A DNA stretch of 64,000 nt from Agelaius tricolor (GCA_023055355.1 JALJCS010000028.1:6572418-6636417); one strand, 5' to 3'. Shown: positions 1 to 11,336, numbered from the stretch's first letter. Notes: a model not told the origin generated them from the letters alone. Numbers and translations are program-made.

Positions 1-439
1 TGAAAAAAAACCCTTAAACCCATAACATCTTGGAATGATTTGACCACTTTCTTCTCAGGACATTCTCTCCTTTTTTGTGCCATGATGGGGTTTCTCCTGA
101 ATTTAAAACATCAATTTGGCCTAACATGAGGAGAGTGTTCATTCTTCCAAACCATAAAGATCAGAGACTATAAACTGTTGTTCCTTAAATGTCTCATGGC
201 AAAAGGCATTCAAAGCGTAACATTAACACAAAGTTTTCCTGTAAAACAATCTGGGAAGTGTAATCTCTGTAAGAGGTTTTTTATGCACCATGGCTAATTG
301 TTCCTGACAGTATGATTTTACATCAGGCATTTTTTTGTAAATTCAACACCATTCAAACTTTATGGCAGGTAATATTCCTTACAACTCCTCAAATCCTGCC
401 CATGTCTAAATTATTGTTGCAGAGTGATGTCTGGGGGGC

Positions 440-470
<31 letters not shown>

Positions 471-769
471 CCAAATATTGGGAGAAAATTCTCTCTTGTC
501 TTACAGTTGTGGCACTGGGAACAACTTTATGGAATTCTTCCACTCCTGTCTGTGGTGTCAGAAGGGGTTTTCACACCTTTAGCACAAATCAAAGTGCAAA
601 GGGTTTGTGCCTGGGGGCACAGCAGGATTGTGGTCACCTCTGGATGGAGGAGGATGGAGATGTTCCCAGCCTGGGAGGCTGAGCCTGTCACTCCTTAAAA
701 TTCAGACCCTAAATCTGTTTGAAATGGCAGGGTTTTACAGAGCCTGGCTTGAGGGTTTTTCCTCACCTG
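1..769. other. Unique AT-rich DNA, no gene seen
   Basis: No open frame here resembles a known protein. The only structure is a 27-base T run at 440-466. A frame across 312-698 reads through that T run as poly-Phe and is a composition artefact. Confidence 0.6.
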
Positions 770-1030
770 GTGTTTACCTGAGGGTGAGCAGGAACCAGGT
801 GCTCCTGGAATGTTTGGGGGGTCACAAAGGCTTTATAGACCAACCCAACCATGGGCAGGACACCTTCCACTAGCCCAGCTTGCTCCAAGCCCTGTCCAGT
901 GTGGCTTTGGACACTCCTGATGCCTCTCCAAGCAATGCTTGTGCCATTTCCAAGAGTTTTTCCCCTCTCACCCACACCTTTGGGTGATATTTCCACATCC
1001 ATTGGGCCAGTGGTCCAGCTTTCTTTGACC
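770..1030 (-). mobile_element. CR1 LINE 3' fragment
   Basis: The plus strand carries the reverse complement of a degenerate avian CR1 3' end. Recognisable words are the 'caacccaaccatgggcagg' block near 842 followed by 'ccttccactagcccagc' and 'ccaagccctgtccagtgtgg', which is the order known from CR1 3' ends read backwards. The terminal 8-bp repeats are not recognisable, so the copy is old or truncated. No reverse transcriptase coding is present. Confidence 0.75.
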
Positions 1031-1386
1031 TGTGCATGAGTCTGATCCATGTGCACACACGCACACATGAAAAAACTCCTTTTGACCAACTCATTCTACC
1101 TTATAAAAGATGGGTTATAAAAATTTTATGGGGCCTGTTGCTGCGAGGGGCTCATTCCAAAGCTCACTACGCAAAACCCCGCTCTCTTTTATGGCATGGC
1201 AGAAAAGGGGCTCAGTCTGTGCCCCCCCCGCCCCAGCATCCAGGGATGGGGTTGGCCTTCCAAATGGACCACACAGCCTTGCCAGGGTTGCTCTGAGGGC
1301 AGCAAGTGAATTTGTGCCTGGGGTTCATTGACAAGTGAGGAAACACTGGTTCTTTCTGCTGGAAATTCCCCCTCGCCCCAGCCATG
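1031..1386. other. Unique DNA, no gene seen
   Basis: Contains a short CA-rich stretch (about 1,052-1,070) and a C run near 1,225. Overlapping frames on both strands show no family resemblance. Confidence 0.5.
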
Positions 1387-1460
1387 AGGAGCTCCACAAG
1401 AAAAGCTCCACAAGAAAAGCTCCACAAGAAAAGCTCCACAAGAAAAGCTCCACAAGAAAA
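1387..1460. repeat. 14-bp tandem repeat, about 5 copies
   Basis: The unit AGCTCCACAAGAAA repeats about five times with almost no divergence, which suggests recent slippage. It reads as a repetitive peptide in one frame, but the flanking frame is not protein-like. Confidence 0.9.
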
Positions 1461-3912
1461 ATCAAAAAGGAGGTGATGGAGTCAAGTGTGGGCCTTCAGC
1501 AGGTACCAAAGAGGCACAGAAATCCCAGAAAAAACAACCTGGAGCTGCTTTTGCCAGGGACAAAGGTCCTCCCCGAGGTGGCTTCACCCAGTTTGGGTCA
1601 CTCAGAGGAGGGAAGGAAGCTCCAGAGGATTGGTAGGAACACATGGACTCATCTCCTCCTCAAAATGGGAATTTGACTCCTGGCGCTTCCTGTACCTGAG
1701 GGCAATAATAAATGCCCAGAGTGTGACATTTATGAAAGTTAGAGAGTAAATCAGATTCAATGCTGTGAATACATAAAACACTTCATGTGGAGGCTCAGAC
1801 CAAACCAAAATAGCTTTCAGTCCACCCATCCCCTCACACTTGAACTGGGGTTCCATCCCCTGCCCTGCTCTTTGTTCTCCCTGGAACTCCTCCACCTCCT
1901 GCCCTTTGATCCTGCCCAAGGATGACCTTGACCTGCTGGAGAGACCCTGCTGCCCTCCCTGCTTTCAAGTTTTCCCTCAGCCATTGAACTCCATTCCTGG
2001 TTTGAAGATCTAACAAGGAGCTGTTTCTGCTGGTGCAGCTGCTTCCAAAATGCCCCTGATTGATTCTGGAATAATTGATTGAATTAAATTTTATTTCATT
2101 CACAGTATTATCTGCTCAGTGTAACAGAGACTCACTCCTGGCTCGTGTCTTGGGGTTATTCTGGGATAACTGAGGCATTTCTTTCTGAAGAGAACAAATT
2201 GGGGCCCTGTCCTATGGCAAAGCAGCAGCAAAGCTCTCCTGGCAGAGGATTTAATCTCCACTTTTCATGGGGCTGCAGCTCACACTTGGCTTTGCTGAGG
2301 AAGGCTGCAGCAGGCACTGGGGGAAGAATTTCTGACTCTGAACTGTGACAGAAAGAAAAGAGCACCAGCCTCTTCTCCAGGGCTACCTGACTGTGCTCTC
2401 TACAAAGATTAAATAATCCTGTGGAAAATTCTTTAGGCTAATAGGGACAGAATCCCAAAAGCTGCTGAATTCTGGAGCTGTTCTGGTGATTTTTGTTTAT
2501 CTTTTTAATTGAAAGCTGATGTAAACCTGCCTGTCTGACCATGTGCCACCACCTCAGAGCTTTCAGCCCATGGGGTGATGCTCCCTCCTGCCGCATCTCC
2601 TGAGGCACAGAAATGTTAAAAACTTTCCTCTGCTTTCCCACAATTAGCAGCATCCTGTGGCACCATGATCCTAAATAACATTAGTGATGACAAACAACAC
2701 CACTCACAACAGTATTCCAGACATCCTCGTGCTTTCCTCCCATCATTCCTGCTCCAAACTCTTTAATTCAGGTGATCTGGACCAGTTCACCCCCAGATTT
2801 ATTCCACGTGTTCAGCAAATCAGTTTCCTCAGCACAAGGCTGAATTATTCATTATACTTTTTCTTCCTAGGATGCAGAAGTTACTAAAAGGTTCCTTTCT
2901 TCTATAAAGCATTTTCATGTTTGAGTATTAATTTTTAAAATCTCCTGCAAACCCTGAGTACTTTGCAGTTGTTTGCTTTAGCCCTTTCCAAATTTGTCAT
3001 TAAGGCTGGTGAGTGTGCACACACAGATGAACTTACCCAAGCAGATGAGCACAAATTTAATGCTGTTTTTTTCTACTTTAGCTCCCTTGCAACCTGGGTT
3101 TGGGTCTGTGCTTGATGAGAAACCCAAAGGCTGCTTTGGGTTTGAGAAACCCAAAGGTTTCTGAGCTGAAGGTGGACAAGAACTCTGTATTTTAAGTGGT
3201 GTACAAATGTTTGATGGAGGAAAAAGCCCTTTACAAGCCCCAAAGTCTGTCCCTCACCATCAGAGGAACACATCCACCCATCCCACCAGGGCAGCATCCC
3301 TGGCACCTCATTTCTGAAGGACACAACCCTGTTTTTAGTGGTGCAATTCCAAACCCCATCAAATATAGCATTGTGTGTAGTGTGATTTTCATGCTTCTAT
3401 CTGCTCCTTCTGCTTTGTGTGCCCACTTCTGCTGGGAAATGGAGTATTTTAAAAGCTTCAGCAGCTCCATGAGGTCACTGCAGCTACAGAAAGCTGTAAA
3501 AACTGCCTGGGTTGATGGCTCAAGCAGCCACAGGTCTTTTTCATTACAGAACAGATATAACTCTATGAAATTATTATAATAATAACATCATTTATTTCAA
3601 CAGGACTGAAGCAAAAAAGCTTTATGATAGTGTTTTATATGCAACATGTGCACCATAAATATTTCCATAAAAACATGCATTAAAATATAAAGTTGGCAGA
3701 AAGAAATCAAAAGTCAGGAGGAAAAAAAAAAAAAATCCAGTTAAAGAAGCATTAAACCATAAGGCAGGGAGCAGGGAGCCCCTGCCAGTCAGGGCAACAG
3801 GCTGCTCCTTCTCTGGTTTCAGCTACTTCCCAGCACAAAGGAGAGAGCCAAGTGGTGCTGGAGAAAGTCCCTGACAAACTCCCTGTCACTGCTCCCTCCT
3901 GGGAAGCTCAGC
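1461..3912. other. Unique DNA, no gene seen
   Basis: About 2.4 kb without a recognisable gene or mobile element. There is a 10-bp perfect hairpin at 3,120-3,143, an A run at 3,721-3,734 and generally AT-rich sequence at 3,570-3,720. Open frames up to 127 codons overlap each other on both strands and look random. Confidence 0.5.
3120..3143. repeat. Perfect 10-bp inverted repeat
   Basis: Arms AAACCCAAAG and CTTTGGGTTT are separated by GCTG. A third copy of the arm follows at about 3,148. This could form a small stem-loop. No function is implied by context. Confidence 0.6.
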
Positions 3913-4070
3913 ACAGCATCCCAGAATCCCAGATTTGGGATTGGTTTGGGTTGGAAGGGACTTAAAGATCACCCAGTGCCACCCCTGCCATGGCAGGGAC
4001 ACCTCCCTCTGTGCCAGGCTGCTCCATGCCCTGTCCAGCCTGGCCTGGGGCACTTCAGGGGTTCTTGAGC
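3913..4070 (-). mobile_element. CR1 LINE 3' end
   Basis: The plus strand starts with degenerate CR1 terminal repeats (AGCATCCCAGAATCCCAG), followed by 'ggtttgggttggaaggga', 'cttaaagatcacccag' and the 'gccatggcagggacacct' block. That is the reverse complement of an avian CR1 3' terminus. It is a 5'-truncated copy of about 150 bp with no coding sequence. Confidence 0.85.
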
Positions 4071-4199
4071 AGGGGCAGGAGGCTGAGGTTGTACCCAGAG
4101 CTCAGAGAGCCCAAAAAACCCTGCAGGGCTGGGTTTGCACCCCCCTGGCCTGGGGCTCTGGGGCTGGGCCCAGCCTCTGTTCCTCACCCAGGACTGCAG

Positions 4200-4770
4200 C
4201 CCCACATTGCTCCTCACAGAGAAAAGCAAGGCACAATTCTTCCCAGGAATATTTCTGGGATTCACATTCTCTGAACCTCAGAGAAAGGAAAAACAATTCT
4301 TATCCTTTGCTGTGCCTGTGTTTGTGAAAAGTAGAATGCAATATGGAGATTTTTTACCCACAGTGATGGGGTTTTGTCTCCCTGGCCTATCAGGGCCAAG
4401 TGTGCAGACCCACATTTCTCTCCACAGAGAAAATCAAGGCACAATTCTTCCCAAGGATATTCTTATCTCATTTGCTGTGCCTGTGTTTGTGCCAAAGTAG
4501 AATGCAATATGGAGATTGTTTGCCCAAAGTGATGGAGTTTTGTCTCCTTGGCCTGTCAGGGCCTGCTCTGTGTGTGTGTGTCAGGACTGTCGGGTGACAG
4601 TCACGAGATTCAGTTGTGTGCAGGGCTGAGTGCTTGGCAGGTTCAGTTTTAAATGTCTAGAATAATAGAGTATAATAAAGTAATTAATTAGCCTTCTGAT
4701 ATCAATGGAGATATCAATCCTGATATCAATCCTCATCATTCCTCCTTCACTGGGGCCCTCACAGCAGCCA
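4200..4770 (+). mobile_element. Endogenous retrovirus LTR, partly duplicated
   Basis: Diverged solo LTR-like sequence. An approximately 200-bp part is present twice in tandem (about 4,204-4,398 and 4,412-4,565), each with CACAATTCTTCCCA, 'tgctgtgcctgtgtttgtg' and 'gtagaatgcaatatggagat'. The right part holds an AGTATAATAAAGTAATTAA stretch with a TATA/AATAAA-like word and 'attagccttctgatatcaa', resembling the end region of the LTRs at 37.7 and 49.5 kb read in the opposite orientation. No gag or pol is attached. Family assignment is by resemblance to the other copies in this window. Confidence 0.6.
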
Positions 4771-4924
4771 TACCTGACCTGAGGGGGTTCCTGTCATCTC
4801 TGAGGGGGATGATGAGGGGATTTTATGTTCCTGAGCAGGCAGAGGGGCTGGCACTGCACCAGGGCTCCCCCAGCCTCTCTTCAATCACCAATTTAAGGGG
4901 GCACAGTCACTGGCTTCAAATTTA

Positions 4925-5560
4925 CAATCACAGAATGTCCTGAGCTGGAAGGGACCCTCAGGATCATTGATCAGCTCCTGGCCCTGCTCAGACACCCCAA
5001 AATCCCACCCTGAGCACCCCTGACAGCTCCTGGGACCCTCAGGATCATTGCTCACCCCAAAATCCCACCCTGGGCACCCCTGACAGCTCCTGGGACCCTC
5101 AGGATCATTGATCACCCCAAAATCCCATCCAGGGCACCCCTGAGAGCTCCTGGGACCCCCAGGATCATTGATCACCCCAAAATCCCATCCTGGGCACCTC
5201 TGAGAGCTCCTGGGACCCTCAGGATCATTGATCACCCCAAAATCCCATCCAGGTCACCCCTGAGAGCTCCTGGGACCCCCAGGATCATTGCTCACCCCAA
5301 AATCCCACCCTGAGCACCCCTGAGAACTCCTGGGACCCTCAGGATCATTGCTCACCCCAAAATCCCTCCCTGGGCACCCCTGACAGCTCCTGCAGCCTCT
5401 GTGCCCATTCCTGGGCAGCCTGGGCAGTGCCCAGCACCCTCTGGGGGATGAACCTTTCCCAAAATCCATCCTGAACCCCCCTGGCCCAGCTCCAGGGGTT
5501 CCCTGGTGTGTCCCTGTCCCAGAGCAGGGATCTGAGCTGTCCCTGTCTCAGTCTCCTCCT
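4925..5560 (-). mobile_element. CR1 LINE 3' end carrying a minisatellite
   Basis: The plus strand begins with TCACAGAATGTCCTGAG and 'ctggaagggaccctcagg' and ends with 'cccattcctgggcagcc', 'gtgcccagcaccctctgg' and 'cctggcccagctccagg', all CR1 3'-end words in reverse orientation. The middle has been amplified into a 60-bp array (separate entry). Without the array the element would be a normal few-hundred-base truncated CR1. Confidence 0.85.
4951..5391. repeat. 60-bp minisatellite inside CR1
   Basis: Six units of exactly 60 bp (starts 5,032, 5,092, 5,152, 5,212, 5,272, 5,332) follow a founder-like unit of 81 bp at 4,951. The founder keeps a 21-bp stretch (GCTCCTGGCCCTGCTCAGAC region) that all later units lack. 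Because 60 is a multiple of three, the minus strand stays open and reads as a 20-residue repeat. That frame is an array artefact, not a gene. Confidence 0.95.
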
Positions 5561-6465
5561 GGATCCCCAAACTCCAGGACACAAATAACCCAAATAAATC
5601 CACCAAAGGGCTGAAAAGCATCCCTGGATCCTCTGAGCAAACCCAGGAGCTCTCAGGTGCCAGCCCAGCCCCAGCTCCCAGCCCTGCTGCCAGCCCCAGG
5701 CACTGTTTACACCACGAGCACCCACACGACAAAATTCTGCTTCTGAGGCCAATTCTGCTGTAATCCATCATCCCCCAGCAGACTTGTCAGATTGGTTTGT
5801 CTACAAATATGTTCACACTTGGAAATATCTCCCTTCTGTGAGCAGCAAGCCATTAAACATGCATTTCTCTGGTTTTCCCATCTTGCTCTCTGTAAAATCA
5901 GTTCTCTGCTTTTGTCCCCAGTAAATGCCTATTCCACATTTTTGCATGTTTTAAATATTCACGCATACGAAAGAAGCTGTAAAAACATTGCATGGCTTAT
6001 TTATTATTTAGTGCACACACTTTTTGCTGCAGAATACCAAAATAAAAAGACATTTTACTCATTTTTTTTTCCTTCTCTCATTCCCTTTGTATTTCATTTC
6101 CATTACTCTGGTCTTTAAAGTTTAAAAACTACTTTGTTTCCTGACAGGGGGGATTTACTGAGTGGGGGAATTCATTTGTACCTGAGTGGGGGGAGATCTC
6201 AGGGAGATTTTGGCTCCTCACCTCAGAGCCAAAAGGTACCAGGGAAGCTCCAGAAGTGGAGAATTCACCCCATCCCTCAGGACACAATCCCAGTTTTAAA
6301 TTTCCTCCATCCTTAGGCACCTGCACTTCAGTTTCTTTTATTTTTGAGACTGCTCCAAACTGCCCAGATCCCTCATTCACTGCAGAAATCCCTGGGGCTG
6401 GCTCTGGCACAGGGGGTGGATGTGGCTTTTCCAAGCATCCCAAACTTCTCTTTCTCTGCAAGGAG
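5561..6465. other. Unique DNA, no gene seen
   Basis: The block 5,780-6,060 is AT-rich, free of repeats and contains homeobox-like TTATTTATTATTTAG. It could be a conserved element, but nothing can be proven. The remainder is ordinary unique sequence. Confidence 0.4.
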
Positions 6466-6739
6466 CTGCATCTTGTAGCTGGTGCTGTAAAAACTGATTT
6501 TTTTAGAGAATTTTAGAGATTCCCTGATGCTGGATCAGGTGCCTGCTCCCAGGGCCATGCTGCATCTTGTAGCTGTAAAAACTGGATTTTTTTAGAGAAT
6601 TTTAGAGATTCCCTGATGCTGGATCAGGTGCCTGCTCCCAGGGCCATGCTGCATCTTGTAGCTGTAAAAACTGGATTTTTTTAGAGAATTTTAGAGATTC
6701 CCTGATGCTGGATCAGGTGCCTGCTGCCAGGGCCAGGCT
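6466..6739. repeat. Three tandem copies of an 89-94 bp unit
   Basis: Copies start at 6,466, 6,560 and 6,649 with CTGCATCTTGTAGCTG. The first has a 5-bp insertion (GGTGC). Copies are nearly identical, with small changes only at the array ends, so the amplification is recent. Confidence 0.95.
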
Positions 6740-7194
6740 TCAGCACTGCAGTGAGACATGGGGAAAGGCAGACAGGCAATACAAGAAGTTTTTAGCATAT
6801 TTATGTGCTATTTTACAACACAGAAGTTCAACAGCACATTGTAAAACCCCTTAAACATGCTACACAAACATTATTGTGTTTGGTGGGATATAATCTTGTC
6901 TTGCAGGGAGCTGCACTGGGGAACTTAAAATACACTTTATGTTGGTCTTTTCCTGGGTTTTTTTCACCATTTTTTCCAAATATTTTGAATATCTTTTCTA
7001 TTTCTGCCTTTGAGGTGGGCACACATCCCTCTAGAGCTGTAAATATTCAATCCTTGCCCCTTTTCTCAGAAAGAAGTGAGTGAATTTTCCTTCCTGCTCC
7101 AACAGCATCATGTCAGGCAATTCAGGTGGGCTGAGAGGAGAGAATTCCCTGCAGTCCCCAGGCTGAAGAGGACAAAATCAGCTCTGTTGCATTT
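6740..7194. other. Unique DNA, no gene seen
   Basis: AT-rich unique sequence. A 92-codon frame at 6,805-7,083 has no recognisable similarity and an overlapping antisense frame. Confidence 0.45.
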
Positions 7195-7269
7195 GTGAGG
7201 GTCCCCAGGAAGAGGTGAGAGATGAGAATCTGACTCCATGTTCTCAGAAGGCTGATTTATTATGATATA

Positions 7270-7375
7270 TATTATATTATATTATATTATATTATATTAT
7301 ATTATATTATATTATATTATATTATATTATATTATATTATATTATATTATATTATATTATATTATATTATATTAT
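7270..7375. repeat. (ATTAT)n microsatellite inside the LTR
   Basis: About 21 near-perfect pentanucleotide units. The array sits where the sister LTR at 37.8 kb has only 'gatatatattatatt', so it grew after insertion. Confidence 0.95.
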
Positions 7376-7390
7376 GCTAGAGAATAGAAA

Positions 7391-7893
7391 TGAGAGGAAC
7401 AGCGGATTTGTCTTTCCAAAACAGCTGTGGGTCTGCTAGTGGATAAAACCAGCACTGGGAGATAAAAGAAACAATGGGAAGGATTCCACTGATTGATGAA
7501 TGGAAAAAGAGATTTGCTTTTACAAATAAGCTTTAGGTTTGCTGATAAACGAAATTAGACATTGAGAGATGAAAGAAACAATGGGGAAGAAAAACCCCTA
7601 AATTCCACAAGAATTAAAAATTAAAAGGGAGGGTTATACATTAGAGGGAAATCTTTTGTATCAGGTGTTTTGGGAAGTCTGAACCTCTCAAGTACCTCAG
7701 AAATGGGGAAAGAGAGAAGGGAAATGTGGCTGGGAAATCGGGATAAAAAGGAGGCTGCATCCTCCAAAAATCTGAGAGATCCCAAGGGAATGCCCCATGG
7801 CCTCTGCCTTTATTCCAATAAAGCCAAAAAGGGACTCCTCTGTCTCCTTTTTGGACATAAACCTCTGATGTTTGTGGATTAATTTTCCTAACA
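7391..7893 (+). mobile_element. Solo LTR (family B), inserted in the family A LTR
   Basis: 503 bp beginning TGAGAGGAAC and ending CCTAACA, the usual TG...CA ends. GAAA precedes (7,387-7,390) and follows (7,894-7,897) as a 4-bp target duplication. Removing one GAAA plus the insert restores alignment with the sister family A LTR at 37.8 kb, which confirms the boundaries. The LTR has a polyadenylation signal at 7,817-7,822. A second copy is at 25,009-25,712. Orientation is from the position of AATAAA near the 3' end. Confidence 0.85.
7817..7822 (+). terminator. LTR polyadenylation signal AATAAA
   Basis: AATAAA in the last sixth of the family B LTR, followed about 30 bases on by a GT-rich stretch (CTGATGTTTGTGG), as expected for a retroviral R/U5 boundary. 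Confidence 0.5.
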
Positions 7894-8222
7894 GAAATAT
7901 ACTAGAAATAAAACTACACTAAAAAAAAAAAAAAAAAAAAAAAGGACACAGACAGGTTTAACAAGAATGAATAATAAAAACTCGTGACTGACTCCTCAGA
8001 GTCCGACACAGCTGATGGTGATTGGTCATTAATTAAAAACAATTCACATGAAACCAATCAAACATGCCCCTGTTGGTAAACAATCTCCAGACCACATCCC
8101 AAAGCAGCAAACACAGGAGAAGCAATCAGATAATTGTTGTTTTCATTTCTCTCTGAGGCCCCTCAGCTTCCCAGGAGAAGAAATCCTGGTGAAGGGATTT
8201 TTCAGAAAATCTGACAGTGACA

Positions 8223-8669
8223 CAGCTCCACTGATTTCAGGGAAATTGTGAATTTATTGTGAAACCCAGGGAGCTGAGCCTGGAATGAGGAGAGATTTCC
8301 ACATCCCCTGCTCAGAGCAGAACAGGAATATTCTGGGGATATCCCTCACTTCTGACTTTGGAATCCACTGCCCAGTTCAGGACTCCTCACGCTGTTGTCC
8401 CCAAACTGTGGGGACAGAATCCTGCACAGGGCTAACTGCTAATGGTAATCACATCCCTGATTACCCTGGGATGGTAATTACATCTTAATTAATGCTCTGG
8501 GGTGTTCAGAGGGTGGGATGTCAGGGATTCTGGGCATTGCTGCTGCCAGACAGTGGAAAGAGACCCTTCCTTCAACACCCTTGTAACTCAGGGGTTACTC
8601 TGAGGTTACTACAGATCAAAGCAGGAGGGAGTGACTGTCCCTGAGCCTGGCAGCCCCCTCAGCCCTTGT
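8223..8669. other. Unique DNA, no gene seen
   Basis: No repeat signature and no recognisable reading frame. It contains a short direct echo 'ctggggtgttcagagggtgg'. Confidence 0.45.
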
Positions 8670-9385
8670 TCAGCAGCTCAGAAGCACACACAGACCTTGC
8701 TGCCCACTCTGGGGTGCACAATTCAGGGATTTGAGGCAGCACTTGCTGCTATTTATGGGTTTGTGTTGATCAAGGCAGTGCAAAAATCATCATAAAACTA
8801 AAATTAAAAAAAAAGAAATAAAGCTAAAATATTGTTGTGAGTGTGTGTGAGTGTGCTTGGAGCCCTAAAGGATCCTGGAAGACAGAAGGAATGGAACAAC
8901 ACAGCAGGACTCTGGAAGATTTCAGTGTCCTGGTGACTCACAGGATTGGAGCAGACACTCTGCTGCCTGCTCTGGGGTGCACAATTCAGGGGTTTGAGGC
9001 AGGGATTGTTCCTAATTATGGGTTTGTGGTGGTCAAAGCATTGCTAAAACCATCATTAAAAAAATTTTAAAAGGCTAAAATATTGTTATGAGTGTGTGTG
9101 AGTGTGCTTGGAGCAGCTCAGAAGCACACACAGACCTTGCTGCCCACTCTGGGGTGCACAATTCAAGGATTTGAGGCGGGGCTTGCTCCTAATTACGTGT
9201 TTGTGGTGGTCAAGGCAGTGCAAAAACCATCATTAAAAAAAAATAAAGCTAAAATATTGTTGTGAGTGTGCTTGGAGCCCTAAAGGATCAGGTAATCCTG
9301 GAAGACAGAAGGAATAGAACAACACACCAGGACTCTGGAACATTTCAGTGTCCTGTTGACTCACAAGATTGGAGCAGACAGGTAC
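8670..9385. repeat. Compound tandem duplication (pattern A-B-A-A-B)
   Basis: An A unit of about 165-195 bp ('cagaagcacacacagacctt', 'actctggggtgcacaattca', 'aaaatattgttgtgagtgtg') occurs at about 8,670, 8,946 and 9,113. A B unit of about 80-100 bp ('ggaagacagaaggaat', 'tttcagtgtcctg') occurs at about 8,866 and 9,276. The arrangement implies at least two unequal exchange events. No coding potential is visible. Confidence 0.85.
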
Positions 9386-10274
9386 AGCCCAAAGACAGCA
9401 TGATCTAAATGTGGGCCAGGCTCTAACACACAGCAGGAATGTCTAATTTTAGTCTGTCCAGTTCTGGCAATGTCACCTTTAATTGCATGGCTCATTTGAA
9501 TTGTAAAACACCTTTAAAAGCTAACTAGTAAAAGGAAATAGGCCATATTTTCTAGACTAACGGTCATATTCAATTTTAACTGCAAGCAAAATTGGGTTTA
9601 AACAGTTAATGCAGGTTAGGACTTGAGTTAGCAAAGGGAGACCATGGCCTGCAAAAGGCAGAAGTTGCAGAGTTTGACTGGGACTGCAGTGGGATCCCTG
9701 CTCTGCAAACTTTGTCTGACACACAATTCCCTGGGATGGATTTTTCCTGGCTAAAAAGGCGCAGATTTCCACGCTGTGTGTGCTGGGCTGAGCTGCATTT
9801 CAGGTTTTCTCACACAGGGCTAAAATCATCCTCAGGTGCTGAGGAGCAGGAGAGCCAGGCCAGTTCCACCCCTTGCCAAGGCCACACAGCACTGAGCAGT
9901 GTCCTGGAGGAGTCTAATATTCAATAAATTATCTTTAATCATGCACAAGGCCTCAACAGCCATGCTAATACATTTTTAAAATTGGACGTTAATTAAAATC
10001 TATTTGCTAACTGGGTTGTTGTGCCAGTTTAAAAATAATACAACCAAAAAAAAAAAATAGAAGGGAAAATTTCCGCAAGTTTGGGCTGAAGCTCATCAGC
10101 TCCAGCAAAGCTGGATTTTATCTCACACTGAACACAGGATGCAAGTCCCAAAAATTGTGAATTTGAAGCCCAAGAAAGCACCTGGTGGAATCACTGAGTC
10201 CATGTGGGGAGGCACTCCCAGAAAACTGCTCCTGGTCAGGAGAGAAAGGAGAAATATTGAGGAGTGCATTTAAA
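9386..10274. other. Unique DNA with a possible conserved block
   Basis: No gene. The part 9,915-10,050 is AT-rich with homeodomain-like words (TTAATCATGC, GTTAATTAAAATC) and no repeat signature, so it may be a conserved element. That is inference only. Confidence 0.35.
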
Positions 10275-10786
10275 GAGATAGATATAGATATAGATATAGA
10301 TGATATAGATAGAGATAGAGATAGAGATAGAGATATAGGATAGATATTGAAATAGATATAGATATAGATATATTAGAGATATAGATTATATAGATATAGA
10401 TTAGATACAGATGTAGATTAGATAGATATAGATATATATTAGATATAGAGATATATATTAGATATAGATACAGATATAGATATATAGATGATATATAGAT
10501 ATAGATTAGATTTAGATATAGATGATATAGATAGATATAGATGATATATATAGATAGATATAGATTAGAAAGATATAGATATAGATGATATAGATATAGA
10601 TATAGATATAGATATAGACGATATAGATATTGACATATAGAGATATATATACATATATATTTATATATATTGACATATAGATATAGATATAGATATAGTA
10701 GATTATATAGATATAGATATAGATATAGTTATAGATATAGATATAGATATAGACATAGATATAGATACAGATATAGATATAGATAC
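10275..10786. repeat. (GATATA)n compound microsatellite
   Basis: About 510 bp of GATATA/GATA units with TATATA interruptions. The minus strand reads LYLYLYLY in a chance frame running to 11,103. Confidence 0.95.
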
Positions 10787-11336
10787 ATCACAGGTTTGAT
10801 ATAATTACTCCCCATCCTGGGAGCCCAGCTGTGACCCCTGGCACCGCTTTGTTCTGACTTCCACTCCTGATTAGCCCCAAATTCACCTCCAGCTCCCCCA
10901 AGCACCCCCTGCTCCTGCCCTGCACGGGCTGCAATCCAGGGAAAGCGCTGGCCAGCAAAACCCTGCCGAGCCAGCGATGGAGCTGAATATTTCAGCGCTT
11001 TGCCACCGGCATAACCCGTGCTGCCACCTGAAACACACTCGACAAAGAGCATTTTGATGGGGTTTTTGGGTTTTTTTTCCGTGCTGCTGATTGTGCTGCT
11101 CACACAGCCCGGGGATGGCTCCTGGAGCAGCGGCGCTCTGCCTCCCTCTAGAGCGGCTGCGATGGTACTCGCAGTGCAAACTCCTTTTTCTGCTCCGTGC
11201 CCTGCAGCCAGGCGGATCTCATCGCTCTTTGGGGCTTCCTGAAAATCCTAAAGTGGTATGAGCTCTGCCAGCGCATGCAGGGACAAACTTGGTGTCCTCA
11301 GAGAATGCCCAGCACAGCCAAATCACTGTCCCCAAA
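10787..11336. other. Unique, moderately GC-rich DNA
   Basis: The segment 10,830-11,240 has several CpGs (for example GGAAAGCGCTGG, GCAGCGGCGCTC, GAGCGGCTGCGATGG), more than its neighbours. It sits between two AT microsatellites. Frames on both strands overlap and none is recognisable. Confidence 0.4.

Larger units (their letters stand above)
7195..8222 (-). mobile_element. Solo LTR (family A), split by another LTR
   Basis: The plus strand shows the reverse complement of an LTR also present at 37,748-38,115 and 49,497-49,981. Shared words are 'gagatgagaatctgactcc', 'cagaaggctgatttattat', 'gattggtcattaattaaaa', 'ctcagcttcccaggagaag' and 'gggatttttcagaaaat'. It is interrupted at 7,391-7,893 by a plus-strand LTR and carries an AATAT microsatellite and a 23-base A run. 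No internal retroviral genes are present. Confidence 0.85.

Noticed and set aside
312..698. 128-codon frame with poly-Phe
   Set aside because: Generated by a 27-base T run.
4885..5469. 20-residue repeat protein on the minus strand
   Set aside because: Translation of a 60-bp array inside a CR1 element.
7195..8222. Possible full provirus between LTRs
   Set aside because: The two LTRs belong to different families and opposite strands, and there is no gag, pol or env sequence between or near them.
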